A DNA stretch of 64,000 nucleotides. Source: Molanna angustata (lineage: Eukaryota > Arthropoda > Insecta > Trichoptera > Molannidae). The stretch's first letter is position 1. Each line of letters opens with the position of its first letter. The DNA lies in contig OY754977.1 of the NCBI GenBank assembly GCA_963576475.1, forward strand, positions 32,863,672 to 32,927,671, given 5' to 3'. Made by a program: the position numbers and the translations under genes. Positions 32,934-42,499 of the stretch are shown here, piece after piece. The notes below the pieces were generated by a model. The model did no database searches. It saw only the letters and a list, made by a program, of their open reading frames with translations, and was not told where the DNA came from.

Positions 32934-33155
32934 ACACACACACACAGACACACGAAATGTTCTACTCCGAATTCTGAGTAAATCCGTGTATGGAACATAT
33001 ATGCTGCGAAGCCTCTAAGTTGGTGTTTTTTGACTTCAAAGTTGGAAAAGCCGTGAAAAAAGTAGACCTCTCCATACAATTCTCGCGTATTCTGGCTTGA
33101 TACATTGTCGATATGTTAAGAGAACAAAGTTCTCCTGAACAAATCGACAGTTGGA
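32096..33155 (+). mobile_element. H1 element copy 4b, full length
   Basis: An alpha-type copy with start ACTAGTTGCATGTAACACAT and end ATCGACAGTTGGA. Microsatellite 32846-32955 is the longest of the four CA tracts. Apart from that, very close to copy 2, suggesting recent duplication. Confidence 0.75.
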
Positions 33156-33159
33156 ATAT

Positions 33160-33860
33160 TCAATAATGCTGACTGACTAAATAGTTACATAATTGGAAAT
33201 AAAAGTGTGACTTATTTCAACACGTATTGAGTAAATACAAATTGGTATGGATGAATCCACTCCAATAGGTAATTGTCCGTGCAGAAGTGGCCTGAATATT
33301 ATATATACTCATGTTTGTTGTAGTTTCTTTCCTTTGTGAACCAGATCATCTATTTACTCAATCTTTATATTTTTGTTATTTAAACAAGTACCTACACTTG
33401 AACACCTCGACACAAGTTATCCTAATGTTAAATTTTTTTCGTTATCCTCCTTGGCCTCTATTCTGAGGATGAAGATGCTTACACTTAATCATGGTCATTA
33501 TCGTCATTGGTAAGCCGAAGGTCTTCAGTGATTGAAGATCCTCAAGCGGACTATGCAGAGTTTATCGGATTACTGAACGACTTCTGGATCTTCTACCCTC
33601 CACGCTTCCTATTGGGACGAGCTCATCGAGGTTATCAGGGGCCCTTTTGGAAATAATACTGAATGATGCATTGTTGAATAGACAGATAACCGATTGGCAA
33701 TCCTTTACCTGTATTTCATTTAATATGGAAACATGGGAGACATTCTTCTAGCAGTATTCGAAACATTCTTCGCCTACTCAAAAATTTTAAAATTAATTTG
33801 AAATCGTCTGAATTACGAATTGGATAAACCGACTTAGGTACTAAAATGGCGGTTTAAATG
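33160..33860. other. Unassigned DNA
   Basis: Around 33450-33650 base composition rises (CCTCCTTGGCCTCTATTCTG, GAGGTTATCAGGGGCCC), as in LINE coding relics, but I could not read a motif in any frame. Confidence 0.3.
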
Positions 33861-33863
33861 ACT

Positions 33864-33994
33864 AAGGGTCGTATTACAAGAGTTATTTGAGAAAAATGTT
33901 AGAAAAGGTAAGGTCCCGTACTGCTAGAATACTGCTTACGGGACCTCATTTTTTTCTTATATTATACTTAAATAACTCTCGTAATACGACCCTT
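33864..33994. mobile_element. 131-bp fold-back MITE
   Basis: AAGGGTCGTATTAC at the left pairs with GTAATACGACCCTT at the right, followed inwards by AGAGTTATTT with AAATAACTCT and by GGTCCCGTA with TACGGGACC. The whole element is an imperfect hairpin around CTGCTAGAATACTGCT. No other copy is in the window. Confidence 0.75.
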
Positions 33995-34034
33995 TTAGTA
34001 TAACGGGTCATCAACGGTATTCACAAAAGCTATA

Positions 34035-34316
34035 GAGGGATCCATTGCAGTATTCGAGAGAAGGATCTTCAGAACAATTTACGGTCCCGTGGGAGATACT
34101 GATGATTGGTGTAGTCTATATAACAGAGAACTAGATGACATATATGCAGAGCCTGATGTGATCAGTTTCATCAAGGTGGGACGCCTGAGATGGGTTGGGG
34201 ACACAAGCAGAATGGAATCTTCTTATCAGAAACTAGATAACCAAGGCTTCATAAAGGCGAGAACGGAAGAGATTGCTGGATTCAGCCAAGACCCACCCAG
34301 GACTGTCGAGCTTTAG
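34035..34316 (+). pseudogene. RTE-like ORF fragment
   Basis: Frames read VFERRIFRTIYGPV then DDIYAEPDVISFIKVGRLRW and VGDTSRMESS. F-E-R-R-x-x-R-x-I-Y-G-P and I-K-x-x-R-L-R-W-x-G are C-terminal landmarks of RTE-like polyproteins. The usual G-H in W-x-G-H is altered. The 75-aa frame stops at 34316 before the G-R-P motif could be read. Confidence 0.7.
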
Positions 34317-34379
34317 GTAAACAAAAATCACCCTTGATGATAAATATTTCAGTATAAGTTCCATCCATATACACCATTC

Positions 34380-34516
34380 ACACATAACATATTGACAAAA
34401 TTCATCGTGTGAACTCTGCAACTACATGATACCGGTTGAGAAATCGATGTCAAAAATACGTCTATAATTGTGAAATCATAAATCTCCATTATTCCACAGT
34501 AGTGGAGAGTGGGGGT
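34380..34516 (+). mobile_element. H2 3'-end fragment
   Basis: It shares with 46080-46193 TACATGATACC-GTTGAGAAAT, AAAAATACG, AATTGTGAAATCAT and ATTCCACAGTAGTGGAGAGT (ATTCCATAGTGTCGAGAGT). Only the last ~140 bp of H2 is present. Confidence 0.65.
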
Positions 34517-34706
34517 TCAATAATCATGTATTTTCCACGCAATTTCTCACAATACGGCTTTAGTTATGACTAGCTCGCAAGTACATAGGTCCCTTCATAC
34601 ATTAATGTTGAAATACACACTTATATCTTAGGCGACAGTTACACGTAAAGTATTTACTGTGATCCATCGATTCAATATTTATTGATGGACGTCAGTATTT
34701 ATTGTA

Positions 34707-34928
34707 AAAAAGCGGTGATAGCCCAGCGGTAAGGTCGTCGCCTCACATGCGATCTAATTTGTCTGGTTCCCCTTTCTAAGGGTTACGAAGGTCAGATGGC
34801 AGTCGCTTCAATGTAATAACCAGACTCGCCTATTCTAGGATCATGGTCAAAGCGTACCCCGATAGAAACGGGATAAAAGCGCTTAGGGGGTAAAGAAGAC
34901 ACCAGCTTACACACAAAGCATTTATTAC
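34707..34928 (+). mobile_element. SINE D copy (tRNA-derived) inside Harbinger
   Basis: The head AGCGGTGATAGCCCAGCGGT contains a box-A-like TAGCCCAGCGGTAAGG; a box-B-like GTCTGGTTCCCC follows. The body runs through GGTTACGAAGGTCAGATGGC and ends near GGGTAAAGAAGACACC. Flanking GTCAGTATT at 34691 and 34929 is a plausible target duplication. This is the only copy seen in the window. Confidence 0.65.
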
Positions 34929-34968
34929 GTCAGTATTGTGTCCGGTTTCTTGCTGAATACACGTTGAA

Positions 34969-35340
34969 ATGGACACAGAGCTAAAAATTAAAGCCTGTGT
35001 GGCTATTATTTTAGCAATTGGTTTAAAAAAAAAAGTTAAAAGAAATCGATGGACAAAAAATTGGTAACAACAAAGAGAAAGGTTCACCCTTTTGAATTTA
35101 ATGACTGAAGTTTAACTACATGGCGAAATGAATGATTACGAAAATTATTTTCGAATGCCGGAAATCTGCTTTGAAGAACTTCTAACAATGGTAACCCCAT
35201 TTTTAACAAAACATGATACAGTGATTAGAAAATATTAAAAAAAAAAAATATATAATTTTACCGAGAGAAAAATTAGCATAAACTTTGTATTGTTTGTCAA
35301 CAGGAAGGAACTTTAAAGACATAAGGTTTTCGGCTGCTGG
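34969..35340 (+). pseudogene. Harbinger transposase N-terminal part, broken
   Basis: Frames in order read VKRNRWTKNW, QQRERFTLLNLMTEV, then MNDYENYFRMPEICFEELLT, MVTPFLTKHDTVIRK and, after a break, REKLA...TLYCLSTGRNFKDIRFS. These match the N-terminal order of PIF/Harbinger transposases: R-W-x-x-x-W, L-x-x-E-L, D-Y-x-N-F-x-R-M, F-x-x-L-L-x-x-V-x-P, R-L-x-x-T-L-x-x-L-A-T-G. Two frameshifts and several stops interrupt it. The catalytic DDE region is missing. Confidence 0.75.
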
Positions 35341-35560
35341 CTCTTGAGCATTTAGAGTTTAGTATTTTTTTGAGTTTCTCCCGCTAGTTCGAGCGTAAAA
35401 TGTTAATTTTTTTCTTAACATCATCAATCGTGGCATCACTTTTCATTTTTTGGAAAATTTTCAGTAATTTTTGCAGTGCTTCTCCTTTTTTTTATAACAT
35501 TTTTGTAATCTTTTGAGGAACTATCCCATACCTCCGGTAGTACTTTTAAATTTAGGATTA
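35341..35560 (-). pseudogene. MADF-domain protein of Harbinger, broken
   Basis: Minus-strand frames read EVWDSSSKDYKNVIKK, then after a frameshift MKSDATIDDVKKKINILRSN, a stop, and REKLKKI. W-D-x-x-x-x-x-Y-K-N followed by V-K-K-K-I-x-x-L-R and R-x-K-L-K-K is the MADF (Myb/SANT-like) pattern. Harbinger elements commonly encode such a DNA-binding partner of the transposase. It lies tail-to-tail with the transposase frame. Confidence 0.7.
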
Positions 35561-35889
35561 ACTCTCTTTAAACTTCCTGATTTCTAGTCAAGAGGGCGCG
35601 AGACGGGCACAACGAGGGCGCCTCTACTTCTGTGAGATCCAAAAAACCGTCCGCCTTCATCGCTAGCGTAATGCGTACTAATGTGATAAATATTGACGGA
35701 AGATTACACGATCAATATTTATCACAATCCGAAGGGTCGTCAATACGGAATTAAGAAATCTAGAAATCCATGAATAAATATTGACATCCATCAATACGCT
35801 AGACTAGACGTTCAGTAAATACCACGATACATCAGTATTTATTGGCGGATCACAGTAAATACCTTACGTGTAACTGTCGCCTTATAGTA

Positions 35890-36680
35890 CAGACACCATG
35901 CAATTCATCCGAGCTTATGAATTATAGGTATGGAATTTGAATAAATCATTTGGACAAGCAATGTGTGAAGTGATAAAATTATTGTTACCTACTCGTTTAA
36001 GTGCGAATGAACTTTAAGTGCTTTAAGTTTATTTTTTTAACTCGTCAGTTATGCGGTAGCTACTACATAAGTATCGATACAAATATCTTTGATTGGTAAG
36101 CATAAAAATAATTCTGATTTATGCCCATTTGCGTTTGAAATATGTAAAAATACTTAGTAAAATAATACAATTTACAAATTCCAAATACACATTTAAAAGA
36201 TTAATTTATCTTTGTCTATCTAACTAGGAAAAAATCCTTTTTCAAGATATATCTTCTTCTTCCGCTTTAGTATGGACTGTGTCCTGTTACTCTCGGAGTC
36301 TGCTCTTGTGAGGTGGACGTCCAACTATCCCTCCAACTATGTTGCCAAACCATCTCAATGTTCAATTTCATTCTACTAATGACATCTTGATTTTTTTTCT
36401 TTCCTGATGTCTTCTTGCCTTGTCATATTATATAGTTATTAATTAATGGTAATTATTGAGGCAAAAATAAAAACAACTTGTCCGTCTTAAAAGGACCATG
36501 TTCATGCTGTGTTGCAGGAGAACAAGCTCCCAGCAGCTGATTTTCATCTCTTATTGTCCATTTCTTCTAACAAACTTAAGCAAAGTAAAGTTTTTTTTGA
36601 ACCTTAATTAGATGAAATCAGCATACTTTTATTCGTCGTGTTTTTATTTTTCAGTAAACCTAACGGCAAGCTTCTGTGCA
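35890..36680. other. Unassigned DNA, possible LINE relic
   Basis: At 36250-36400 the minus strand has GC-richer sequence resembling decayed RTE-like C-terminal coding DNA (a frame with RMKLNIEMVW), but the match is too weak to call. The rest is AT-rich. Confidence 0.3.
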
Positions 36681-36683
36681 TAC

Positions 36684-36689
36684 GATTTA
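36684..36689. repeat. Left flanking repeat GATTTA of LTR element
   Basis: GATTTA lies directly outside the left LTR and is repeated directly outside the right LTR at 40556-40561. One terminal base may be coincidental; LTR integrases usually make 4-6-bp duplications. Confidence 0.8.
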
Positions 36690-37380
36690 AAGCTGATTGG
36701 TAACCAAAGGGGTTACCAATCGAAAGTAGTTAGTAACCAGAGTGGTTACTATTAAATATATGTGGTAACCAGAGGGGTTACCAGTAAAGAGAGTTTACTA
36801 TATCCCAAGTGGATATGATTTGAAATAAGAACACAAGGGCAGTGGTTGAGAGAGAAGAAGAAAGAATGGTCAAAAGTAACAATGAGTATATTGATCACAA
36901 TTAATAGTTGGCTTAAAGGTAAATTTACAATTGATGAAATAACTTACAAAGGAACTTTCTCACGATGAGTAGGTATAACGAGCGAGTTAGCGGGTGTGTT
37001 CGAAGTGTCCGAATCTTCGCATGGTGAAGTACCATCGTGCTCGCGAGGTCGAGAGATGACCGGTGGTCGAGAGACGAAGTGTCGGCGAGACGGCGTGGTC
37101 GAGAACGGCGGCGTGATGTGACGAATCGAAGTGACGGAAATACGGAAATGAAGTGACGAAGTGTACAAGTGTAGACTCCCTTAAATAGTGCTGCGCTGGG
37201 GGTAGCAAGTTCAATGTCCTCGAACTTTCTAGACTTATTTATTTGAAGTGTCATACCCAGTTGAGGAGTATTGTCACTTGTTTGACGTTGCGGGCGATGA
37301 ACTCGGCCTAGCGATAAACAAATGTACTTGCCGTCGCTAGGCGCGCGCTCGAAAGAAATTTCGAGATGTGGTCTGCCACA
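36690..37380 (-). repeat. 3' LTR (left copy)
   Basis: Minus-strand start TGTGGCAGACCACATCTCGA, end ATCAGCTT. The end is not the usual CA, which is odd. A TATA-like CTATTTAAGG sits at 37189-37180 (minus). The terminal 110 bp holds three imperfect GGTAACC/GGTTACC palindromes. The 74-169-aa frames in this LTR are duplicated in the other LTR and look like chance frames in its CpG-rich middle (R-S-R-P-R-R-L type). Confidence 0.9.
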
Positions 37381-37657
37381 TTCCTCCCCTCCAAGTGGTA
37401 TCGAAGATGGCACGATACCTTGGTAGAACGTCATGGTGTGGCTGAGTTGAGGCAGTCGTTGCTGAAGTTTTTTGTAGTCATTACAATTTTGGAGAGATGG
37501 TTAGACTTGTGTTTGTTGGACTGTTGCCTAGTTGCTGATGATGATTGCGACGGATCAAGATGTGATTGCTTTGGAAACAGTGTTCCCGTTCAGCCCGTTG
37601 ACAATTGCAGTGTGTCGGTGAGGCTTGTTAGTACACAAAGCTGTGGAGTCCGTGGAG

Positions 37658-38443
37658 TCAGTGTAGTCCGTGGAGTCCGATAAGCTGTGCAGTGTAATTG
37701 GCATCTAAACATTCTTGTCGAATTTGCAGAACTGTGCAGTTGGCTTGCGTTGGCGTTTTCGAAGTTTTCGTTGACTGTCGTCGTGTTGACAGCGTGTGTT
37801 GACAGTGACGTGTTGACAGCGTCGTGTTGACCGTGTCGTGTAGACGTCGTGTTGTCATGGTTGAGCAGTTCCTTGGTATGCGAGACAGAGTGCGAGTCAT
37901 AAGCATAACACGAAGGATGGGACAGCGTCCCAACAAAATCATTCCTCGTTCAAAGACGTGCGTAGCGATGAGACGAGGTGAGTTTTTGTGTGCTCGAGAT
38001 GTGTGCGTGCGTTCAAATTTGGGTGTCCGACAGCTATGGAGTAGTTCTCCAGCGTTGAAGTTGCGGCGTGTCTGTTGCGTTAGACAGCTTTGGAGAATGT
38101 AGTTCTCCAGTGGGGCCTGTGTGTGCATTCTTTGCCGCGCATCAAGTGAGTCTGATGTCTTTGGGAATACGTGCCAGTATAGCGAGTTGTAGCGTGTCGG
38201 TGTTGCTCTTGGTTGCTGATGAAAACCATTTGTTGCTGATGTTGTCCATCTTGATTTGGTGCCGTTGCCAATGTTGTTCATCTTGATTTGGTGCCGTTGA
38301 CAATGTTTGCCATCTTGATTTATCGATGTTGATAATGTCGCTGTCCATCTTGGTTCGATGCTGTAGACTTTACTATGGACCATCATTGTTTGATGATGAC
38401 GATGATGATGAATGTTGTTCATCTTGCTTCTATAGTTGTACAT
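37658..38443 (-). CDS. Uncharacterised 261-aa frame inside LTR element
   Basis: I do not recognise it. The product is His-, Arg-, Thr- and Gln-rich (H-H-H-R-H-H-Q near the start), with no zinc knuckle, protease, or polymerase motif. Part of the frame runs through short internal nucleotide repeats (units with CATCTTGATTTGGTGCCGTT, 38245-38320, and GTGTTGACAG near 37790-37850), which could keep it open by chance. It is the longest frame in the element and lies on the element's coding strand, so a gag-like or element-specific protein is possible but unproven. Confidence 0.25.
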   Translation of the reverse strand: MYNYRSKMNNIHHHRHHQTMMVHSKVYSIEPRWTATLSTSINQDGKHCQRHQIKMNNIGNGTKSRWTTSATNGFHQQPRATPTRYNSLYWHVFPKTSDSLDARQRMHTQAPLENYILQSCLTQQTRRNFNAGELLHSCRTPKFERTHTSRAHKNSPRLIATHVFERGMILLGRCPILRVMLMTRTLSRIPRNCSTMTTRRLHDTVNTTLSTRHCQHTLSTRRQSTKTSKTPTQANCTVLQIRQECLDANYTAQLIGLHGLH

Positions 38444-39864
38444 GGTAAACGCAGTTGACAGTTGTAAATTTTAAATTCTCAAAATATAAACAGTTACAAT
38501 TGTAGCAAGCGAATATATAAAATAATGTTGGTTGCATGTTGCAAAAATATAATATGTACAATGATAAGTATTTGTTAATAATAATTAAGTTGATTACAAT
38601 ATATTTTAGAAGTGAAGATAAATTTAAGTATCTAATTAGGTATACAATGCAACAAAAAAATAATATGAATTTCAGCAAAGTCCAAAAATGTTTAAAATAT
38701 TCTATTTGTAATAGGTAAATATTGAAATGTGTCTAAGTATAAAAATGCTTTGCAAGTTTCAAAGTATAAAAGGTATTTAAAGCAAAATTACAAAGTATGA
38801 AATAGGTAAGTTAAGTATTTCACGAAATTAGTACCTATTTGATATATTAAATAGTGATAATTTAATTAATTATTTGCGAGCTCCTTTGATATAAAAACAT
38901 ATTTCTGATTGCAATGAATTTAAATAACGTACGTAAATATCTTGTTAGCAAAAACTTAGATTGTCGCTCGGTAGATGGTGTTTATTGAAAACTTAATTTT
39001 TCTACCGCTAGTTGAAATTTTGAAAGATTAGTCACGAGCCGTAATCGCGTTGTTTACTTATTAAAAATAACAAAATTGAAGTTTTATCGTTTAAAACCGA
39101 AAACTTTCGATGGATATTTGTTTAAACAGTGAAATTACTATATCAAGATTACTTAAATGTTCTGTAGCACGCGTAAAACTGTATGCAAAATATAAAATTA
39201 ATAATTTTTGTCACTTCAGTATTATTGTTGTGCATGAGAATTTTTTGTCGCGATGTATGTGAAAAATATTTTTAGTTCCGTGAATTATGTGAAAAGAATA
39301 TAACTAAATTCGGAAGTGCGGTTTTGTTTATGTATATCGCGATTGTCGGAGTATTTTTTTACTAAAGCAGTGCCGTACAGAAAATTTTTTAACAGTGTTT
39401 GTTTATGTGAAATTATAAAGTGGGTACCAATATATACCTTTGTTTACAATCTCAGAATAAAATGAATGTGTACTATGCATGTGTTATTTGAATGCAACAT
39501 TTATGACAAAGAATAACTAAAAACCGAGAAGCGCGGGTGATTTTTAAACGCGATTGCATAGAATTAAGCGCGATTGTTTCGCGGGTGTAGTGTAGTGTAC
39601 CCATCGTGAGAGATTCAAAAACCAATTCGTTCTTTTTCTAAGCTAGGAAAAGAAAAGGAGTGATCTGAGGAAAATCGGTAAGTGTTGTTTAATGTTATTG
39701 TAAGGAAAAATACCACTGTTGTGAATGCATATTTATCGTTTTTCGGCCTCGGGCCAGTACTAGATAAATACCGATGTTTTGTAAATACCAGTAGCTGTGA
39801 AGCTTAGCTGTTAAGCTGTTTGGTAACGATTGTGTTCATATTCACGTTTTCAGGGTCACCAATG

Positions 39865-40555
39865 AAGCTGATCGGTAACCGGAGGGGTTACCAATCAACA
39901 GTAGTTAGTAACCAGAGTGGTTACTATTAAATATATGTGGTAACCAGAGGGGTTACCAGTAAAGAGAGTTTACTATATCCCAAGTGGATATGATTTGAAA
40001 TAAGAACACAAGGGCAGTGGTTGAGAGAGAAGAAGAAAGAATGGTCAAAAGTAACAATGAGTATATTGATCACAATTAATAGTTGGCTTAAAGGTAAATT
40101 TACAATTGATGAAATAACTTACAAAGGAACTTTCTCACGATGAGTAGGTATAACGAGCGAGTTAGCGGGTGTGTTCGAAGTGTCCGAATCTTCGCATGGT
40201 GAAGTACCATCGTGCTCGCGAGGTCGAGAGATGACCGGTGGTCGAGAGACGAAGTGTCGGCGAGACGGCGTGGTCGAGAACGGCGGCGTGATGTGACGAA
40301 TCGAAGTGACGGAAATACGGAAATGAAGTGACGAAGTGTACAAGTGTAGACTCCCTTAAATAGTGCTGCGCTGGGGGTAGCAAGTTCAATGTCCTCGAAC
40401 TTTCTAGACTTATTTATTTGAAGTGTCATACCCAGTTGAGGAGTATTGTTACTTGTTTGATATTGCGGGCGATGAACTCGGCCTAGCGATAAACAAATGT
40501 ACTTGCCGTCGCTAGGCGCGCGCTCGAAAGAAATTTCGAGATGTGGTCTGCCACA
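39865..40555 (-). repeat. 5' LTR (right copy)
   Basis: Same 691-bp length as the left LTR. Differences: five within its first 40 plus-strand bases and three near 40449-40463. As the 5' LTR on the minus strand it would hold the active promoter; the TATA-like element is at 40363-40355. Confidence 0.9.
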
Positions 40556-40561
40556 GATTTA

Positions 40562-40900
40562 TCACCAAGGTAAAATTTTGAAGAATGTTTTGGTACAATG
40601 TTTTGAATACTTTTGTAGTGTTGGGTAAACACCACGTTGACATAAGGTACGCACTAATTCATCTCAACTGACTTGTGCTACTTTATCAGTCAATATTCAG
40701 CTGAATGATCATCATATTGATCAAACAATTAATGACTTAGTCTTCAAAACTACAGTTGCTGTCCAATAATTTTCGTTTCTGAGAATTGTGAACTTTATTA
40801 CTAGATATGTGTTATATACTTGCGTGATGAGTTTAAATTTGAAGGTCGTCACAACTCCAAAAGAAATATTGGTAAAGGCAACTTTAGATTGCAAAAATAT
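40562..40900. other. Unassigned DNA
   Basis: No repeat family or coding signal seen between the LTR element and SINE B. Confidence 0.35.
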
Positions 40901-40902
40901 TG

Positions 40903-41084
40903 ACGGCCTTCGTGGCTCAGTTGGTTAGGTATCTGTCTGCTGATCCTAAGGCCCCGGGTTCGATTCTCGGTGGAGGCAAAAATTTTAATAGTGTTTTCAG
41001 TCAGGATCTGTAAGACGATTAATATCTTGAGTCTCCAGAAGGTGGCAACTTGTTATTGGGCGCATGTTAAATTAATGTTTGACA
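40903..41084 (+). mobile_element. SINE B copy, full length
   Basis: The best-preserved copy: GACGGCCTTCGTGGCTCAGT, TGGTTAGGTATCTGTCTGCT, CCCGGGTTCGATTCTCGG (box B and T-arm), GAGGCAAAAATTTTAATAGT, GTCTCCAGAAGGTGGCAACT, and the end TTAAATTAATGTTTGACATA. GCCTTC can pair with GGAGGC as acceptor stem. Parent tRNA is uncertain because the anticodon arm no longer pairs well. Confidence 0.9.
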
Positions 41085-41344
41085 TAGTACCTGTAAGTTG
41101 TCAGAAAAGTCAGACCAATGCGGCATGCTCCATTACAAGGATGCAGCATTGATCAAGATGGATGCAAGACTAAACCTGCAAGACGAAAAGAAATACAATA
41201 TAACGTTTCATGCTCTTGGAAAATATCGATTATGAATCCAGAATAATTTCCAGCAAAATATGCACCACTACGACTCTACCAAACTTTGAGCCACATAATG
41301 AATAAATAAATAATAAATAAATAATGAACACTTCCCTGCACCCT

Positions 41345-41512
41345 ACGCAAGTGGCGAGTTTATTGCCGTATGGCAATTTCTTCCAACTAACCAGTGTTTC
41401 CAGCCCAGAGAAGCAATATTTGCGTGAGAAATGAATTTAAATAAATTTCTCCTCTGCTGGGAATCGAACCCAGGACGCCCGCGCAGAAACCGAGCGGCTT
41501 AACAACTGTGCT
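41345..41512 (-). mobile_element. SINE C copy 2
   Basis: Minus strand: GCCGCTCGGTTTCTGCGCGG, GCGTCCTGGGTTCGATTCCC (box B), AGCAGAGGAGAAATTTATTT, GCTTCTCTGGGCTGGAAACA, then GTTAGTTGGAAGAAATTGCC and GGCAATAAACTCGCCACTTG. The last 55 bp resemble the LINE 3' end at 7.8, 13.2 and 19.1 kb. Confidence 0.85.
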
Positions 41513-41519
41513 TAACAAC

Positions 41520-42300
41520 TTAGTTATTGTCCGAGGAAATAAAAAAAAAATATAAGTATTAAAAAGTAGTAAACAAATTTAATGTTTTTTTTACAGGTCC
41601 ATTGTTTTATTTCACTAAATATGTTGAATACGTAATTTATTAAAAAAAAAATTACGACTATTTGCAAACTTTGAATATCTTACTAACATCTTGTTTCATG
41701 TTATGTTATAATTAATCGCACCATTAGCAAGATGAGTGAAAATGTGTTTATCTATTTTCTTGTTAATTTATTAATGATTTTCATAAATCACAGAAAATGC
41801 TTACGCATATAGTTGAAACAAGTGTCGTACATTGTATTAAATCAATTTTGATGTAATATCCAACTGAGATCTCAAACCAAAACATGACATCGTTTTTGTA
41901 ACTTAATTTAATGTAAAGATGAAATTAATTTCTTTACTGCAGCACAAGAATTATTAGTATATTAATACAATTATATAATTATTTACAAATGTTTGAATCG
42001 CCTTTTAATGATTTAGGATCATTCCAAAGACGCTGGTTTTATGCTCAGCTTTCAAACAAAACTTTCAACAAGTGTCTCAAGTTTTCATTTATTTATGTAA
42101 TCTTGCGTTTTAGATAATTGAGTTGATTTTTTTTTAGTTTGAGAAATGTAGGTAAAATAAAAATAGATGCAATCAGGAATTGACAACTTTTGGGGAAGAA
42201 AAAAAATGAGAATGTGGTCGTTTCATTACAACTTTGGCCACCGAAGTGCTCTGAAATCGACTGGTGTATTTATTGTCAAAAAATACTTTATAACGTTTTA
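41520..42300. other. AT-rich DNA with no supported feature
   Basis: No repeat or coding signal seen. Confidence 0.4.
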
Positions 42301-42302
42301 TG

Positions 42303-42498
42303 TACCTACCTAAAGTCTAGTGTATCTACCTGAAGTCTAGTGTATCTACCTACCTAAAGTCTAGTGTATCTACCTAAAGTCTAGTGTATCTACCCTAAAG
42401 TCTAGTGTATCTACCTAAAGTCTAGTGTGTCTACCTAAAGTCTATTGTATCTACCTAAAGTCTAGTGTATCAACCTAAAGTTTAGTGTATTTACCTAA
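42303..42498 (+). repeat. 20-bp minisatellite (CTACCTAAAGTCTAGTGTAT)
   Basis: About ten units with small insertions and substitutions (TGAAG for TAAAG, ATTGT for AGTGT). The unit contains ACCTAAAG, related to the ACCTAC words common through the window. Confidence 0.95.
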
Positions 42499-42499
42499 A

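Larger units (their letters stand above)
34631..35881. mobile_element. PIF/Harbinger element with TTA duplication
   Basis: Inverted ends GGCGACAGTTACACGTAA at the left and TTACGTGTAACTGTCGCC at the right, flanked by TTA at 34628-34630 and 35882-35884. TTA/TAA duplication and GGC-type ends are typical of PIF/Harbinger. The interior has a broken transposase on the plus strand and a broken MADF-like frame on the minus strand, the two proteins such elements are known to encode. Much of the transposase catalytic domain is deleted. A SINE has inserted near the left end. Confidence 0.85.
36690..40555 (-). mobile_element. Non-autonomous LTR retrotransposon (LARD-like), complete
   Basis: 3866 bp bounded by two 691-bp direct repeats. 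Orientation is minus: a polypurine tract (GGAGGGGAGGAA on the minus strand, 37392-37381) abuts the left LTR, which begins TGTGGCAGACC when read on the minus strand. A PBS-like TGGTGACCCTG (39861-39851) lies 3 bp inside the right LTR. GATTTA flanks both sides. The internal 2.48 kb has no gag, protease, reverse transcriptase or integrase motif, so replication would depend on proteins of a related element. Eight mismatches between LTRs (about 1.2%) indicate a fairly recent insertion. Confidence 0.9.

Noticed and set aside
28503..33079. A conserved 79-91-aa minus-strand ORF repeated four times (begins MYGEVYFFHGFSNFEVKKHQ)
   Set aside because: Conservation is explained by near-identical H1 copies; the C-terminal half is the CA microsatellite and the frame is not kept in the older copies at 1.1 and 59.4 kb.
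36925..37434. 169-aa, 75-aa and 74-aa ORFs in the LTR
   Set aside because: The same frames recur in the other LTR only because the LTRs are duplicated; no domain, and no LTR retrotransposon is expected to code there.
37658..38443. Host gene or gag gene call for the 261-aa frame
   Set aside because: No gag, protease or zinc-knuckle motif and partly repeat-derived; kept only as a low-confidence frame.
40903..40980. Genuine tRNA gene
   Set aside because: tRNA-like head is followed by a conserved SINE body present in six other copies, and the anticodon arm does not pair well.
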